From Physcomitrium patens (lineage: Eukaryota; Streptophyta; Bryopsida; Funariales; Funariaceae): a DNA stretch of 64,000 nt. Below are positions 35,931 to 49,105 of this stretch, piece by piece. A program made the translations under genes and the position numbers. The notes beneath the pieces were generated by a model. It saw only the letters and a program-made list of their open reading frames with translations, was not told the DNA's origin and did no database searches. Where the stretch lies: NCBI RefSeq assembly GCF_000002425.4, contig NC_037258.1, forward strand, positions 3,649,003-3,713,002, in the 5' to 3' direction. Position 1 is the stretch's first letter, and the number at the start of each line of letters is the position of its first letter.

Positions 35931-38721
35931 GAAGCATCAATTCCCGCCGCCGCCGCCGCCTCCACCACTATCTCTACCGCGAGGTAGCAGCGGCAGCAGC
36001 AGCGTTAAGGACGCGGGTCAGCGGCTGCTAGCGAGGCCTTGCTCGACAGAAACTGTGTCACAGGGACCCTGTTGCGCTGCGGAAACAATTTTTCTGTCTT
36101 GATTTTTCAAGTAGAAAGTGCAATCGGAGTGTGTTGAAATTCTCCATAACTGTCAAAAGCTGCGGTCGAACTCTGGCTCCAGCCTTTGTAGAACTGGGGT
36201 TGCGGTGAAGCGGGAGGGTGAGGTGCGACGGTGAGCCCTGCGGGATAGGAATCGACGTGGGACTTCTGACTGATTCCTCTGAAAAGTGGGGCCATCGGGC
36301 AATCACTCACGCACCAATCAATAATCCCGCTCATTTGGTGGGTTTTATTGCGATAACGTAAACTCGCCACTGTGGGTGGAAACCTTATGGGTTCTGCAAG
36401 GTGGAGGCGAAGCGGCCAGGCGTCATGAACAGCTCCACCCGAGGACATGCTTTTTTGTTCTCTTTTGTTGACCGAAGCTTGGACTGATTCTCAACCTTTC
36501 TCACAAGCGGGTTGAAACGAGCGACGACTTTCTTCATGAAAGTGAGGATCATTAGTCTACGAGAGTTGAACGGGGGCTGTGCCACTGCGGGTCAAGTGTT
36601 TCATCCCCCGCTCATCTGCCTCGCCTATTTAGTCAACCCTTCTGAGTTTAGACACCCTGCATCATCGCCTGGATTTCCCGCATGTGAGTTTGTTACCTCG
36701 CAAACCTCGCGGCAAAGCGGTGATAATTCCGCAACATCGCAATCAATGAGTCTGTATTGTTTCTTATTAGTTGGTTGTTCAACCCTTCCTAATCGGAGCG
36801 TTGTTGCCTCAATGATAAAACCCTCGTGTTCAAACATTGCATACCCTGACAAGGTATTCCTTCACCCACGTACAATTTGTCTTGCCCTATCAGCAGAGAG
36901 ACTTCCAAATTCTCACCCAAAAATAAAATAAAATACAGACACGTGGATAAAAAGCAGTTCCATCACTCTTGAGAATCCTGATTCGAAACCCACCAACAAA
37001 ACAAGCTTTAAAACAAGACCCAAGCGTCGAATGTGTGATTTCGAAATAAAGTTATATGCTTCGCTGTGTTCCTATTAATTCGTACGCAACAAAAATTGTA
37101 CTACCCACAGCCTTGGACTACTAATTTTTATTTACCAAGGATTTAACTATTACAGCCAGTGTATGATTTGGGCAATATTTTTGGTGGGTAATGATTAAGG
37201 CAAGAGAAGGAGCGAGCGAGGCACGCTTTTCAAAGCTTTTCAACGGTGCCGCGGAGACGACGACCAAATTATTGACCAGCGAGCCCGGGCACAGTAGAAG
37301 TATCACACAGCCCGGTACTGTATCATCCAAAATGTGGAGGGTTTGTTCAAATGAACTGCATGTTTTCGTCTGCGAAGAAGAACAGCGTGTTTTGTTTTAC
37401 TTTTTCTTTCATCTACAAGCGGCCAATTGAGGCAGGTACCTACTGGGTTGAAGCCGGAAGCGTGGAATAGTGGGTACAACCTGAATTTTTTAGACATCCG
37501 CATGTTCGATGACAATTTCGGAATATTTATCAGTTTGGGTCGGGGATAGGACTATGAACAGCAAGCTCACGCTGATGATCCCGGGACCTGATCGTAGAAA
37601 CATCAACTGCGAATCAGGGTCCAAAATCGAGAAAAGAGACGCGGCAGTAGACTAAAGTGGTCTGTTCTAAGAGTCTCGTATAAACTATCATCGTCTCCAT
37701 CTTCTTGTTCATGCAGATGCTGTCGACCCAGAGTAGTGTGGTATTTTCGGTTTTGTAAATTGGGTTGCGATCGAGATTGTGCACATCCGTTCCGGTTTTG
37801 CGATTAAGCTGCTAGGGTAGCGGAATTTCGCTACCTGGAGGCTTGGATTTGGCGTTGTGTTCGTAGTCAGATTGCCTCTCTCTGAGATCAGCTGGAGAGG
37901 AACAGTTCACTCTCTCACAGGTGGGTGGTCTCTCAAATACTTTTCTGCTCGATGTTCTTGGTAGACGAGTACAGGATTTGGAGTAGTTGTCGATCTTCAA
38001 ACGCATAGCAATTCGTCGGGTTGTGGGTCAAAAAACAAAAGCAGGGGCATTCGTCCTTGGTTAGATTGAAAAAGTCTTCGTCGGTAAGTTAGCAGATGGA
38101 GCTCGCATGGCTTGTTAATTTTCAGCCGGCTTGGGGTGAGGATGGCGTTTGGACTTTTCTTCTACGAGATTGAGTGACTTCGGTCTTAGCCAAGACACCG
38201 CAGCGAGAGATTGTCGAGTAATGCTTTGCGATGACACTAGAATCATTCTTCAAAACATTTTACGCACATAAACACGTTTTTCTTGTTCACGCGCTAAGAA
38301 CTTGACGATCGTTCCTTCTTCACTGTAGCGCATCGACTTCGATTTCGTTGTCTGGTTCGGAGGCTGAAAGAGCGCCTCGATTGATCAGTTATTCACAACC
38401 CGCCCATACAAGCTTCTACAATTTGTGTGTGCATGCACTAGAATTGTGGGTTTACGTATTCTTTGAGTCTTTCCACCGCTAGGCAACACTTCAATCTCCC
38501 TTCATCCCTAACCATCAAAAGACGTAGACACGCTTGCTGTTGAGCTACGGTCTAGATTTGCAACTCGTTGCTCGAAAGTTTCTCAAAGATACTGTTATAC
38601 TACTCGCTAACAAGATGACCGCGTCTCTTACGCAGCAAACGAACCGGAAGAAATTATCAACCTTGGAATTTTTTGGGGGTATAGCTTGATGCCTTGGAGC
38701 TGAGAGGCAAACAATCACACC
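35931..38721 (+). other. GC-richer region upstream of the PDR transporter
   Basis: Begins with a CCG run (35,944-35,960) and CAG-type triplets (35,986-36,004). Several open frames of 100-140 codons occur (minus 36,107-36,448; plus 36,512-36,931), but none is recognised. The last kilobase (about 37,700-38,721) probably contains the promoter and leader of the transporter gene; transcription start and leader introns cannot be placed. Confidence 0.35.
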
Positions 38722-41700
38722 ATGGCGGCTTCAGCCCCGCTGGATAGTATTCAAGACTTTTGGGGTAGCAGGAGGTCGGGGAGGTCCTTCCGGGGGGGCT
38801 CCTCTAGAAACTGGGGCATCGGGCCCGACAATGTATTTGGGCGGAATTCAGCTCTTTCAAGACGCGATGAAGCCGACGATGAAGAAGCTCTCAAATGGGC
38901 GGCTCTGGAGAAGCTGCCCACCATGGACCGGCTGCACACCACAATTCTACAGAAGCAGCTTGGAAGCAGGATCGTCCACGAGGAGGTCGATGTCCGGCGC
39001 ATGGGCTTCGTTGAGCGGCAGCAGATCATCGATAACCTCCTTAAGGTCACGGAGGAGGACAATGAGAGATTTCTTAAGAAGCTGCGCGCCCGCATAGACA
39101 AGGTGGGCATCAAGCTGCCCACCATTGAGGTGAGATATGAGAGATTGTCCGTGGATGCATCGTGCTTCGTCGGGGGACGCGCTCTGCCAACACTGAAGAA
39201 TTCCACGCTCAACTTTCTTCAGGTGTGCTCTTGATCCACCTTCTTTTGTCGAATCTTAATACAATTCTGACCGCCCGCCATGGTGGTAGTTGTGACCATC
39301 ACATTATCCCTGTTGTACACACACTCATCACTGTCCATTGTTGATGGTTCCAGGGAGTACTTGAAGCAACAAGGCTTGTGAAAAGCAAGAAGACGACGCT
39401 CAACATTCTCAACGGCATCAGTGGCGTTATTAAACCAGCTAGAATGACCTTGCTTCTCGGCCCTCCAGGGTCGGGAAAGACAACCTTGCTTTTAGCGCTC
39501 GCAGGAAAGCTTGACCCGGATTTGAAAGTGAAGGGGAAAATCACCTATAATGGGCACACACTTGATGAATTTGTGCCGCAGAAAACTGCCGTTTACATCA
39601 GCCAAAACGATCTCCATGTGGGTGAAATGACCGTTCGCGAGACGCTCGACTTCTCGGCCCGCTGCCAGGGCGTCGGCACCCGATATGGTAAAACCTTAAA
39701 CCTCCAAAGCTATGGAAGTGTTTCGTGATCGATATCTCTGGGCTCCAAAAGTGCGTGGTTCCTTCAACGGTCTCAACGTCGTGATGAACTGCAACATTTT
39801 TGTGTGCAGATATGCTTGTGGAGTTAGCTAGGCGAGAGAAAGAAGCAGGGATCTTTCCAGAACAAGACGTGGATGTGTACATGAAGGCAATTGCAGTCGA
39901 GGGCCAAGAACACAGCCTCGTCACCGACTATATCATGAAGATTTTGGGGTTGGACATCTGTGCCAACACGATGGTCGGCGACAACATGCATCGGGGGATT
40001 TCGGGTGGCCAGAAGAAGCGTGTGACTACAGGCGAGATGATTGTAGGACCAACTGACGCGCTGTTCATGGACGAAATCTCCACCGGTCTTGACAGCTCCA
40101 CGACCTACCAAATCGTGAAATGTCTGCGTCAATTGTGTCATGTGATGCAGTCTACGATTTTCTTGTCACTGCTGCAGCCTGCTCCAGAGACCTTCGAGCT
40201 CTTCGACGACGTGGTACTATTGTCCGAGGGGCAAGTTGTCTACCACGGGCCTCGCGATCATGTCCTGGAGTTCTTCGAGGGTTGTGGGTTCCAGTGTCCG
40301 GAGCGGAAGGGTATCGCGGATTTCTTACAAGAGGTGACGTCGATCAAGGATCAGGAGCAATACTGGTATGACAAGCGCCGCCCCTACAGATTCGTTTCCG
40401 TGAAGCAATTCGCGGACCTTTTCAAGACGTTCCATGTCGGGCAGAAGTTGGCGCACGAGCTTGCCGTCCCTTACGACAAACGTAACAGCCACAAAGCAGC
40501 TCTCGCATTCGAGAAATACCCCGTCGGCCGCTACGAGCTCTTCAAGGCGAACTTTGCCAAAGAATGGCTGCTCATGAAGCGCAACTCATTTGTGTACGTC
40601 TTTAAGACAATTCAGGTCGGAATCGTGGGGTTGATTTCGATGTCGGTGTTCTTCAGGACGACATTGAATCAAAACACGGAGGAAGACGCGCTCCAGTACA
40701 TGGGCGCTATCTTCTTCGGCATTGTGATCATCATGTTCAATGGCTACGCCGAGCTCTCTCTAACATTGGATCGTCTTCCGGTATTTTACAAACAACGGGA
40801 CCTCCTCTTTTTCCCCGCATGGGCGTATGCCTTGCCGAGCTTGACGTTGAGTTTGCCGTCTTCGGTTGCAGAGGCTGGAATCTACTCCATCCTCACGTAC
40901 TACGAAATTGGCTACGCTCCCGGAGGTGACAGGTTTTTCAAGTACTATCTGATTCTATTTCTCGTGCACCAAATGGCAGGCGCCATGTTTCGCATGATTG
41001 CCGGGATTTTTCGCACCATGGTGCTGGCTGCCACGGGCGGCACTTTCCTCCTGCTCATCGTCTTCATGTTGGGAGGGTTCATTCTACCTCGTCCTGAAAT
41101 TCACCCCTGGTGGATATGGGGTTACTGGATCTCTCCTCTCAATTACGCTCAGAGCGCGCTGTGTATCAACGAATTTCTGGCGCCACGTTGGAGCAGAATC
41201 GTGAACGGCACAACGCAGACATTTGGAGAGTCGATTCTCGCGGACAGGGGGATGATTGCGCACAACTACTACTACTGGGTTTCAGTGGCTGCCTTGGTGG
41301 CCACCATCCTCATCTTCAACATTCTGTACACCGTCACTCTTTCGTACTTGAGCCGTAAGTTCACTGTCTATTACGCATTCCTCCTCATACCTGCGTTACA
41401 TTCTTGGCTCAGGAGCCTTTAGAATCAGTTTTGTTGAGTATATTTGATTACTTGGATAATGATTCTAGTGTTGATTTCCGATCGCAGCACTTGGGAAGTC
41501 ACAAGCCACGATTTCAGAGGACGCGTTGGTAGAGAAGCAAGCAAACCTCATGGGCACGGAACCGTTACTCTCAGATCGGTACAGGAGCAAGTCCCGACGC
41601 CGTAGCAAGCATCGCAGAGCTAAAGGGAAACGTAAGTCAAAGCCCTAACACCCTGATCCTTGCACTGAGAATCCTGCATTCTGATGACCATCACACGTTC

Positions 41701-43995
41701 CTGGTGAAGTAATTCAGTATTGGTCCTAACATGTTATTGGACTGGCATAAACAAACAGAGAATCCGTTTGCTTCTGACGGCAAAAGCATGTCGAGAACCG
41801 AAATGCAAACTGTCGATCTTGATACCTTCTCGATAGAGGGCGATGCATTGAACGCAAGCCCGCAGGGAGTGAAGAAGGGCATGATATTACCGTTTCGACC
41901 ACTGTCAATTTCCTTTGAAGACGTCAAGTATTTCGTCAACATGCCTGCGGAGATGAAGGGCCAGACAGACGATAACAGGCTGCAACTCTTGCATGGAATC
42001 ACTGGGGCTTTCAGACCAGGAGTTTTGACAGCGCTCGTGGGTGTAAGTGGTGCGGGAAAGACTACTCTCATGGATGTGCTTGCTGGAAGGAAAACAGGCG
42101 GCTACATCGAAGGTGATGTCAGAATCTCCGGATATAAGAAGAACCAAGAAACATTCGCTCGAATTGCAGGGTATTGTGAGCAAAACGATATTCATTCTCC
42201 ACAAATGACGGTGCGAGAGTCGCTCGTGTACTCAGCGTGGTTGCGGTTGCCCGGCGACATCAGCATGGAGACTCGAGAGCAATTTGTAGATGAAGTCATG
42301 GATCTCGTGGAGCTGTCGCCCTTGGAAGGCGCTCTGGTGGGGCTGCCGGGCGTTTCTGGTCTATCTACGGAACAACGAAAGCGACTCACGATTGCAGTCG
42401 AATTGGTCGCAAACCCCTCGATAATCTTCATGGACGAGCCCACTAGTGGCCTTGACGCACGTGCTGCCGCCATTGTGATGCGTACTGTGCGCAACACTGT
42501 CGACACCGGGCGTACTGTGGTCTGCACCATCCATCAACCCAGCATCGACATCTTCGAAGCTTTCGATGAGATGTTGCTGTTGAAGCGTGGTGGACAAACA
42601 ATCTACATGGGGCCTTTGGGACGTCAGTCCCGCATACTTGTGGACTACTTCCAGGCGATTCCTGGTGTTCAAAAGATCAAGGATGGCGTCAACCCCGCGA
42701 CTTGGATGCTTGAAGCCAGCAGCGTTGCTGTCGAGACTCAACTCGGCATCGACTTCGCTGATGTTTACAGAAAATCTTCTCTGTGCCAGAGAAACGTGGC
42801 TCTGGTGAAGCAACTTGCCACTCCGGAACCCGAGACCGAGGACCTATACTACCCAACACAATACTCCCAGCCCTTTTTCGAGCAAGTGCGAGCTTGCTTC
42901 TGGAAGCAATGGGTGACTTACTGGCGCAGCCCGGCCTACAACATGGCTCGGTTTCTTTTCGCCATAATCTCGGCAATCCTCTTCGGTTCCATCTTCTGGA
43001 ACATGGGCAGGAAAACGAGCAGTGCCGTGAACCTATTGAGTGTCATGGGGTCGATTTATGGTGCCACGTTGTTCATTGGAGTGAACAATGCCTCTGGAGT
43101 GCAACCTGTTGTAGCAATCGAGCGGACCATTTTCTACCGTGAGCGAGCCGCAGGAATGTACTCCGCGTTTCCATACGCCATCGCCCAGGTAATCTATCTA
43201 CACGCGCACCTTGCCGACGCTCAAACTCGGCCCAGACATATCCGTGAGCAGCATTGTCACATGTTTCGAGTTGAAGCACCCTGCGCTAACCCTATTTCAC
43301 AATTGCCGTGCTGCAGGTGCTGATCGAGATACCTTACTGCTTCATTCAAACCCTGCTCTACGCCGTGATCACCTTCTCCATGATCAACTTCGAATGGGGA
43401 GTGCTAAAGTTCTTCTGGTACACCTACGTCATGTTCTTCACCCTCCTCTACTTCACATACTACGGTATGATGGCCGTCTCCCTCACCCCCAACCACCAAG
43501 TCGCCGCCATCATGGCCTCCGGGTTCTACTCCGTCTTCAACCTCTTCTCCGGATTCGTGATCTTCAAGCCGGTAAGCCACCTTTCGCTTTACACACCCAT
43601 CTCCTTACGTCTCACATTCACAGTTGCTACTATGACCTCGTCCGAGAACGGTTCCATGCAAAACGATCTGAGAAAATCCATATCTGACACACCCTCTGAC
43701 GAATGTGCAGGATATTCCCAAGTGGTGGTCGTGGTACTACTGGATCTGTCCCACGGCGTGGACACTATACGGTGAGATTCTCACGCAGTTCGGCGACTCC
43801 AACTCAACGGTTCTGCCAGTCGGCGCGGCAGATCTTCCGGAGAACTACGTGCCCATGAGGGATTTCCTCAAAACGAAACTGGGCTTCGATCGCGACTTGC
43901 TGGGCCTAGTGGTGGCCATGCCCGTGGTATTCACCGTTTTGTTCGCGGTAGTGTTCGCCTTCGCCATCAAGCACTTGAACTTCCAGCAGCGATAG
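38722..43995 (+). CDS. PDR-type full-size ABCG transporter
   Basis: Seven exons: 38722-39222, 39354-39687, 39810-41354, 41488-41631, 41759-43188, 43317-43571, 43711-43995. They give 1,497 residues; plant PDRs are usually 1,400-1,450. The order is the reverse (NBD-TMD)2 of the PDR subfamily. NBD1: Walker A GPPGSGKT (203-210), signature ISGGQKKR (342-349), Walker B ALFMDE (362-367). NBD2: Walker A GVSGAGKT (936-943), signature VSGLSTEQ (1040-1047), Walker B IIFMDE (1063-1068). PDR marks include [20 protein letters not shown] and [11 protein letters not shown] after NBD1, and [20 protein letters not shown] near the end. Plant PDRs export terpenoids, hormones or cuticle precursors at the plasma membrane; the substrate here is unknown. 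Start ACCATGGCG is a good context. Exon 5 was started at 41,759 because it keeps frame and has a CCTAAC branch site 29 nt upstream. Confidence 0.95.
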
Positions 43996-45687
43996 CCGGA
44001 GATCTAGGTTTTAGATTAAGCTAGTAGAATCAAACGATTTCCCCTCCCTCCCCCCCGCCTGGGGTTTGTGTACCATACAACAGGCAGCTAATTGCCGATG
44101 CCGCGCCGCGGAATGCCTCAATTGCCGGCTCCACCGACGCGTATCCCTCTCCCTTTCACTGCCCCCCATCCCCCCTTGTAACAAATTTTACCGAATCCGC
44201 ATTCGTGAACGTGCGTGTCGGTAGCCTAGCCATGAGGAACAGATCGATCACGTGTGTGCTGGTAGCGTCGGAGTTGGAACCCAATTGATCACGTGAATAC
44301 CGACAGTTCTAGTGCCGGTCCCGATCATGTGTGGGGGCCCCATTTTGGAGGGGATTTGGAAAGCCTCTTCCAGCCTATTTAATTTATGAGATATTTGCCA
44401 CATATTACTGTTTCTTCGGAGTGTCAATTGATTCATTTAAGGGTTTTGGAAACAGAAAAGAAAACATGAAAGGGAATTGGGAATTGGATCTGTTTTTGTG
44501 CTACTATGTTTTGGTAGTGGAATTGCCGTGCAAGCGTGTATGTAGGTTTTGTAAATGTTGCTCAGTTGATGTTTAGTTGTTTAGGTTGCTTAGTTGTTAT
44601 ACAATAATATGTTTAAAAAGAGTTGTGTTTGTCTGAATGTTGGTTTGTTGTTTACCTATTTTATTGTATTAAGCTAGAAGAGAATTGTGTTTGTGTGAAT
44701 ATCTGGTGTTTTTAAAAGAATTTTTTCTGTGTTGTTGCTCTTAGTTGCCATCTTTGTCATTTCTATAAGCTTAAAACATTATTATTAATATTGTTATTGT
44801 TTTGGTGTGTGTATTTGGTGATGCATACACTTTTTTTTATGTAAGGAGTTTCTTTACTTCCTTTTTTTTCTATTTTTTAATAGATTTTTTAATTAGTATC
44901 TAATCATGGAAAGAGTAAAATTAAGCATTTTATTGTTTAACTAAGAAATATATTAAGATATTGATTTTTTTAAAGGATTTTGAATTCTAAATGACGTAAG
45001 TTTTTAATATATAAAAATGTAATGTCACATTTGATAGCTTGTAAAATTTACTTATTTCATTTTAAAATGTAAATATGTGCAATAATTTAACATAAAATTG
45101 ATGCTAGTTTGAGAAGAATGTATGTCAAATTTGACTTTAAAATACAATATAGAAATGTATATACATATAGAAATAATAAACATTCTGGTATTATCTATTT
45201 ATTGGCCAATTATATAAATAAATCACATTGTGTTTTTAGAATTGAACTCCTGTTAAATCATTTTTATTTTGAGTTTTCAACTTTCAATTTTTGGTTATAA
45301 GATAATTCGCTGTAATTTTTTTTCATATACTTTAGATAAAGTTGGAACAAGAGTTAACATAAAAAAATTTCGCACAACTAAAAATTCTGTAATAAAATCA
45401 ATTCTTTATTTCAAAGTTACATATATACATTTACATTTATAATCTTGTTAATTTATTTATTATTTTTGGTTTGTTTTGTAAAAATTATATTAATAAAATA
45501 ATATTTTTTGTAAATCAAACTAACTTTTTTTGACTCTTAAATATAAAAAATTAAAAAATATATTTATTATTATTATCTTAAGCACTTAATAAATTCAATT
45601 TAAAATTATATTCTTTCCATATAAATTATAATGCATCACATATTTAATTTTACTTTATCATAATTTTAAATCAATATTTCTATAAAA

Positions 45688-45727
<40 letters not shown>

Positions 45728-46994
45728 CTTTTTAGAACTAGTTCCAAAAATGTTATTATTTTACCTCAAAAACAGATTAATCAAATAGTAAGTTTATATA
45801 TTTTTTTACGAAAAGTATATGCTCCAAAATTTAAATTCTTTTTTAAGAATTTTTTCATCAATTTAGAAGATGTATATTTATACTATTTTAAAATTTTCTT
45901 AATAAAACCCTAACATCTTTCTTGTCCTTTTTTCTATTTACACATGTAGATTGCAAAATAATTTTAATTTTAATTATTTTTCCAATAATTAAATTTAAAT
46001 TTTTTATGTGCACAAGATTATTATATTAAATCTTACTAGAAGCTTCACTACTTATGGCATATCAAAAAAATGTGCCATGGATAGAATAAATGGTCTCAAG
46101 TGGGTCTTTTATTCTAATTATTATAAGTTCTACAGTATCAAATCTCATGTACCCCAAGCGTGTATTTAGTAGGCCATGTGCACACATTCTGTAGACAAAC
46201 ACTTGTAGCTATCCACAAAGCATTTTTTTTTTTCGTATGCTACATCATACTCTAGATTTTGGTAGCTTGCCATATCTTAGTGGAGACATTTTTAGTATTT
46301 GAAATAAATAGTAATAATAATGACAATGTCAAGATGTTATGATGTATTAATATTCTATAATCACACTTATATTGTATAAAAAATCTATAAAATTTACAAA
46401 GCTTGTAAATATTTTGATCTTAAGAAACTTCATATGATCTTGCATATTCAAATAATATACAATAGAAAAAATTAATCCTATTGTTATATTAGGATCATAA
46501 TAATTATTTTCAAAGTCATGAAAATCATGTTTGATTGGCAAATAGTTTATCTTACTTTTATTTGTTGCAAGTGCATACTGTATTTAATGTAAGAGGACAA
46601 ATTACCTGCTCAGAGTACAGAATGGATCCTACTAAGTTTAATGAGAACAGCTACACATGTTAATAATTATGTTAACATTCAGCAATCAATGTCCACCGGC
46701 CGCCAGTCATTTCCTGGCAAGCGTAGGAAATGATACTCATTGAGCTAATCGTCAATCAGTTATTGCAGAGACAAAACACTCCAACAATGGAGCAATGAAG
46801 AACCTGGGTTCGTCAGAGTAATATAGTTGAGAACATATCCCTCACTTTTCGAAAAGTGACTCGGTAATGAGATATTACCACGGTGATGGCTCAAAGCGTT
46901 GAAGCTCTCCAACGGTATGTTGAAAGACAGCAACTGATTTCAGTGATCAGCTGGTGAGGCTTCAGACGCGTCTAAGATAAGGAGGCTTTGGTTA
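43996..46994. other. Convergent spacer between PDR and TauE genes
   Basis: Both neighbouring genes end into this 3-kb stretch. The first few hundred bases (to about 44,600) are GC-richer and likely PDR 3' untranslated region. The middle is AT-rich with an AT run at 45,692-45,725. No coding sequence is recognised. Confidence 0.55.
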
Positions 46995-49105
46995 TCAACA
47001 TGGTGTGTGGAAGCCCATGTAGGCCCCATCTTTGTACTGCCTGTACACATTCAGGCTCCCAAAGCCTGCCATCATGACAGCACTAATGCCCAGGGCGATG
47101 GCCACTGAGAAAACGATGATGGAAGCTCGCCCGTACTTGGAAATGGCATGATGCACCACGGTCAGTCCAATCAGGGATGCCACGAAGCAGATCGACGAGA
47201 AGACGATTGCAAAGTCTACGGGGATGCGTCCCAGGAGCCAAAACTCTACAACGGATAGCGATGACGAAAAGAATACCATGAATGCAGTCGTTGCGGCTGT
47301 AACCTGGCGAATTCCACATGCAGCCCCCAATGGTTTAGCAACTTCGAACTGGGGTTGAATCAGAAAAAAGGCTGCTCAAAGCTCTGAACACAAAAGACAG
47401 GAAGAAAAGAGTATTGCGTGTGTTCGAAGTGGCTACCTGTACATGCACTCCTGCTTCGATGAGAAGTGGATTCATGAACATGCCACCACCAATGCCCAAC
47501 ATGCCCCCCCACAAGCCCGCCACCAACGCCATGCCTGGGAATACCGTCAAAGCGCGGTGTCTGGTTATTTCTCCTTGGTCCTGTCCCGGCACACATCCCA
47601 TTTCATGTTCTGAGTATTATTTACAGCATCAGACGGTTTGCAATGAAACTTGGAAGTTCCCCGTTTTGGTTAGACAAGAGGATTCAAAAACCATGAGGTG
47701 GACTTTTGACTTCACACAGCCGGTAACTAAGGAAATACTGTGACAGAACCATTGATGATTGAGGAGGGTGTTTGGTTGATTCCAAGCACAAAGATTCATT
47801 GATCGATGCTCACCTGTTTATCGGAGGAGCACTGAGTGTGCCGGAAAGCTGTCCACAGCGTGACGAAACACGCCAATGGTATCTGCGTCAATGTCAGCAG
47901 CCAGTATCCGACGCCACAGCTCTTCAGAGGCAAAATACCCTGAGAAGGATGCAAATCTTCAGTCAAGCGCATGACAAACAACTACATATGATTTTCGAAC
48001 AGTTAAAACCAGACAAAGATCGCAGAGAATATGGTTGGCAAAGAAAAACCTCTTATACCTCAGTTGTTTTGCCGCCTCGAAGCAATTGAATTACAAAAAA
48101 CGCCACCCACACAAGTCCAAGACACATGACTTTGCTCCCCAAACAAGACGGCTCCAAGGGAGTCTTCACCGGAGCCAGTAACGGTGCATGCAAATTGTCT
48201 GATTCCAGTGGCCCCTCAGATTCTGCATTGGCTTCCTCAGCTGCATACGCATGTGGGTACGGCACTGAAACAGTTAATACACATTTTCGAACAAATTTTA
48301 TAATAATGCTGTCGTAAATAATGGTAAACTTGAGGCACAAAGGAGAGAGATGGAGCTGAGTACCTGAAAGTGCCCTGATGAGGTTCTGCTTCTCAGCGCC
48401 TTCCTCTCCTCTTTCCATCGTATCCTCGCCGTTCTCACTCTTCAGAGCAGCCAATTGGGACTCGATCCTCCACCGCTTTATTCCGTTCTTCCAGCTCCGC
48501 GTGGTGATGAAGCCCAGAATCAGCGCAAGCTGGACGATAATCAACCACCCCGGAAACATTACGTTGCAAATCACGCCGATGCTAATACCCAGCAGCATGT
48601 TCGGCTGCAGAATCAGAGCCACATCGTAATCGATTGCCGACTTGTGGGGAAGTGATGGGTGTCGCTGCGGCAGGTTCCATATCAAGTTGGCCACGGAGCC
48701 CCCTAATATGACGAAGTTGGACAATGCAGCAGAGGTTTTAGGGTCAAATAACAGCAGCAAGTTGAAGACGGGAATGAACAATCCACCGCCACCGATCCCA
48801 CCAGCGCTGCATATCGCAGCTCCAATGAACAAGAGAATTACAGCAGAATTCACTCGCCATCCTGGCTTAAGCTCGGGCCATTCCGATGGCTTAACATCGT
48901 CTCCCAACCCACCGAAAACGTATGGCCTCACCCTTTCCCAGGCTTCTAAAGACTTGTGTACGTAAGACCCTAAACTTGCGACGAGGTATTCGTGGCTAGT
49001 CGCCGAGGTCTCTTCAGGTTGGACATGATCCAGGCAGTGCACAGAAATCGCGCTTCCCAAAAGCAGAAGGGCAGTCAAAAGCCACGCATCACGCAGCCGA
49101 AGCAT
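46995..49105 (-). CDS. TauE/SafE-family membrane protein (putative anion exporter)
   Basis: Five exons on the minus strand: 49105-48364, 48264-48059, 47939-47814, 47580-47437, 47303-46995. They give 508 residues; plant homologues have about 470-500. Residues 1-25 look like a signal peptide. The family's two repeats are clear: GGIGGGGLFIPVFNLLLLFD followed by ALSNFVILGGSVAN, and GGMLGIGGGMFMNPLLIEAG followed by TAATTAFMVFFSSSLSV. A hydrophilic loop rich in Glu and Lys lies between the halves. Bacterial TauE/SafE proteins are linked to sulfite or sulfoacetate export; the plant substrate is not shown. The first ATG is at 49,105. The acceptor of exon 4 is the least certain: the upstream AG at 47,606 breaks frame, so the AG at 47,581-47,582 was chosen. 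Confidence 0.93.

Noticed and set aside
41355..41422. Extension of the PDR third exon to the stop at 41,422
   Set aside because: A GTAAGT donor at 41,355 and continuation of the protein in exon 4 show this is intron read-through.
41731..41758. In-frame Met start upstream of PDR exon 5 (MLLDWHKQ...)
   Set aside because: It is intron sequence: the acceptor at 41,757-41,758 with a branch site at 41,725-41,730 keeps frame with exon 4.
47414..47743. 109-codon plus-strand frame
   Set aside because: It is antisense to TauE exon 4 and an intron, whose family motifs are on the minus strand.
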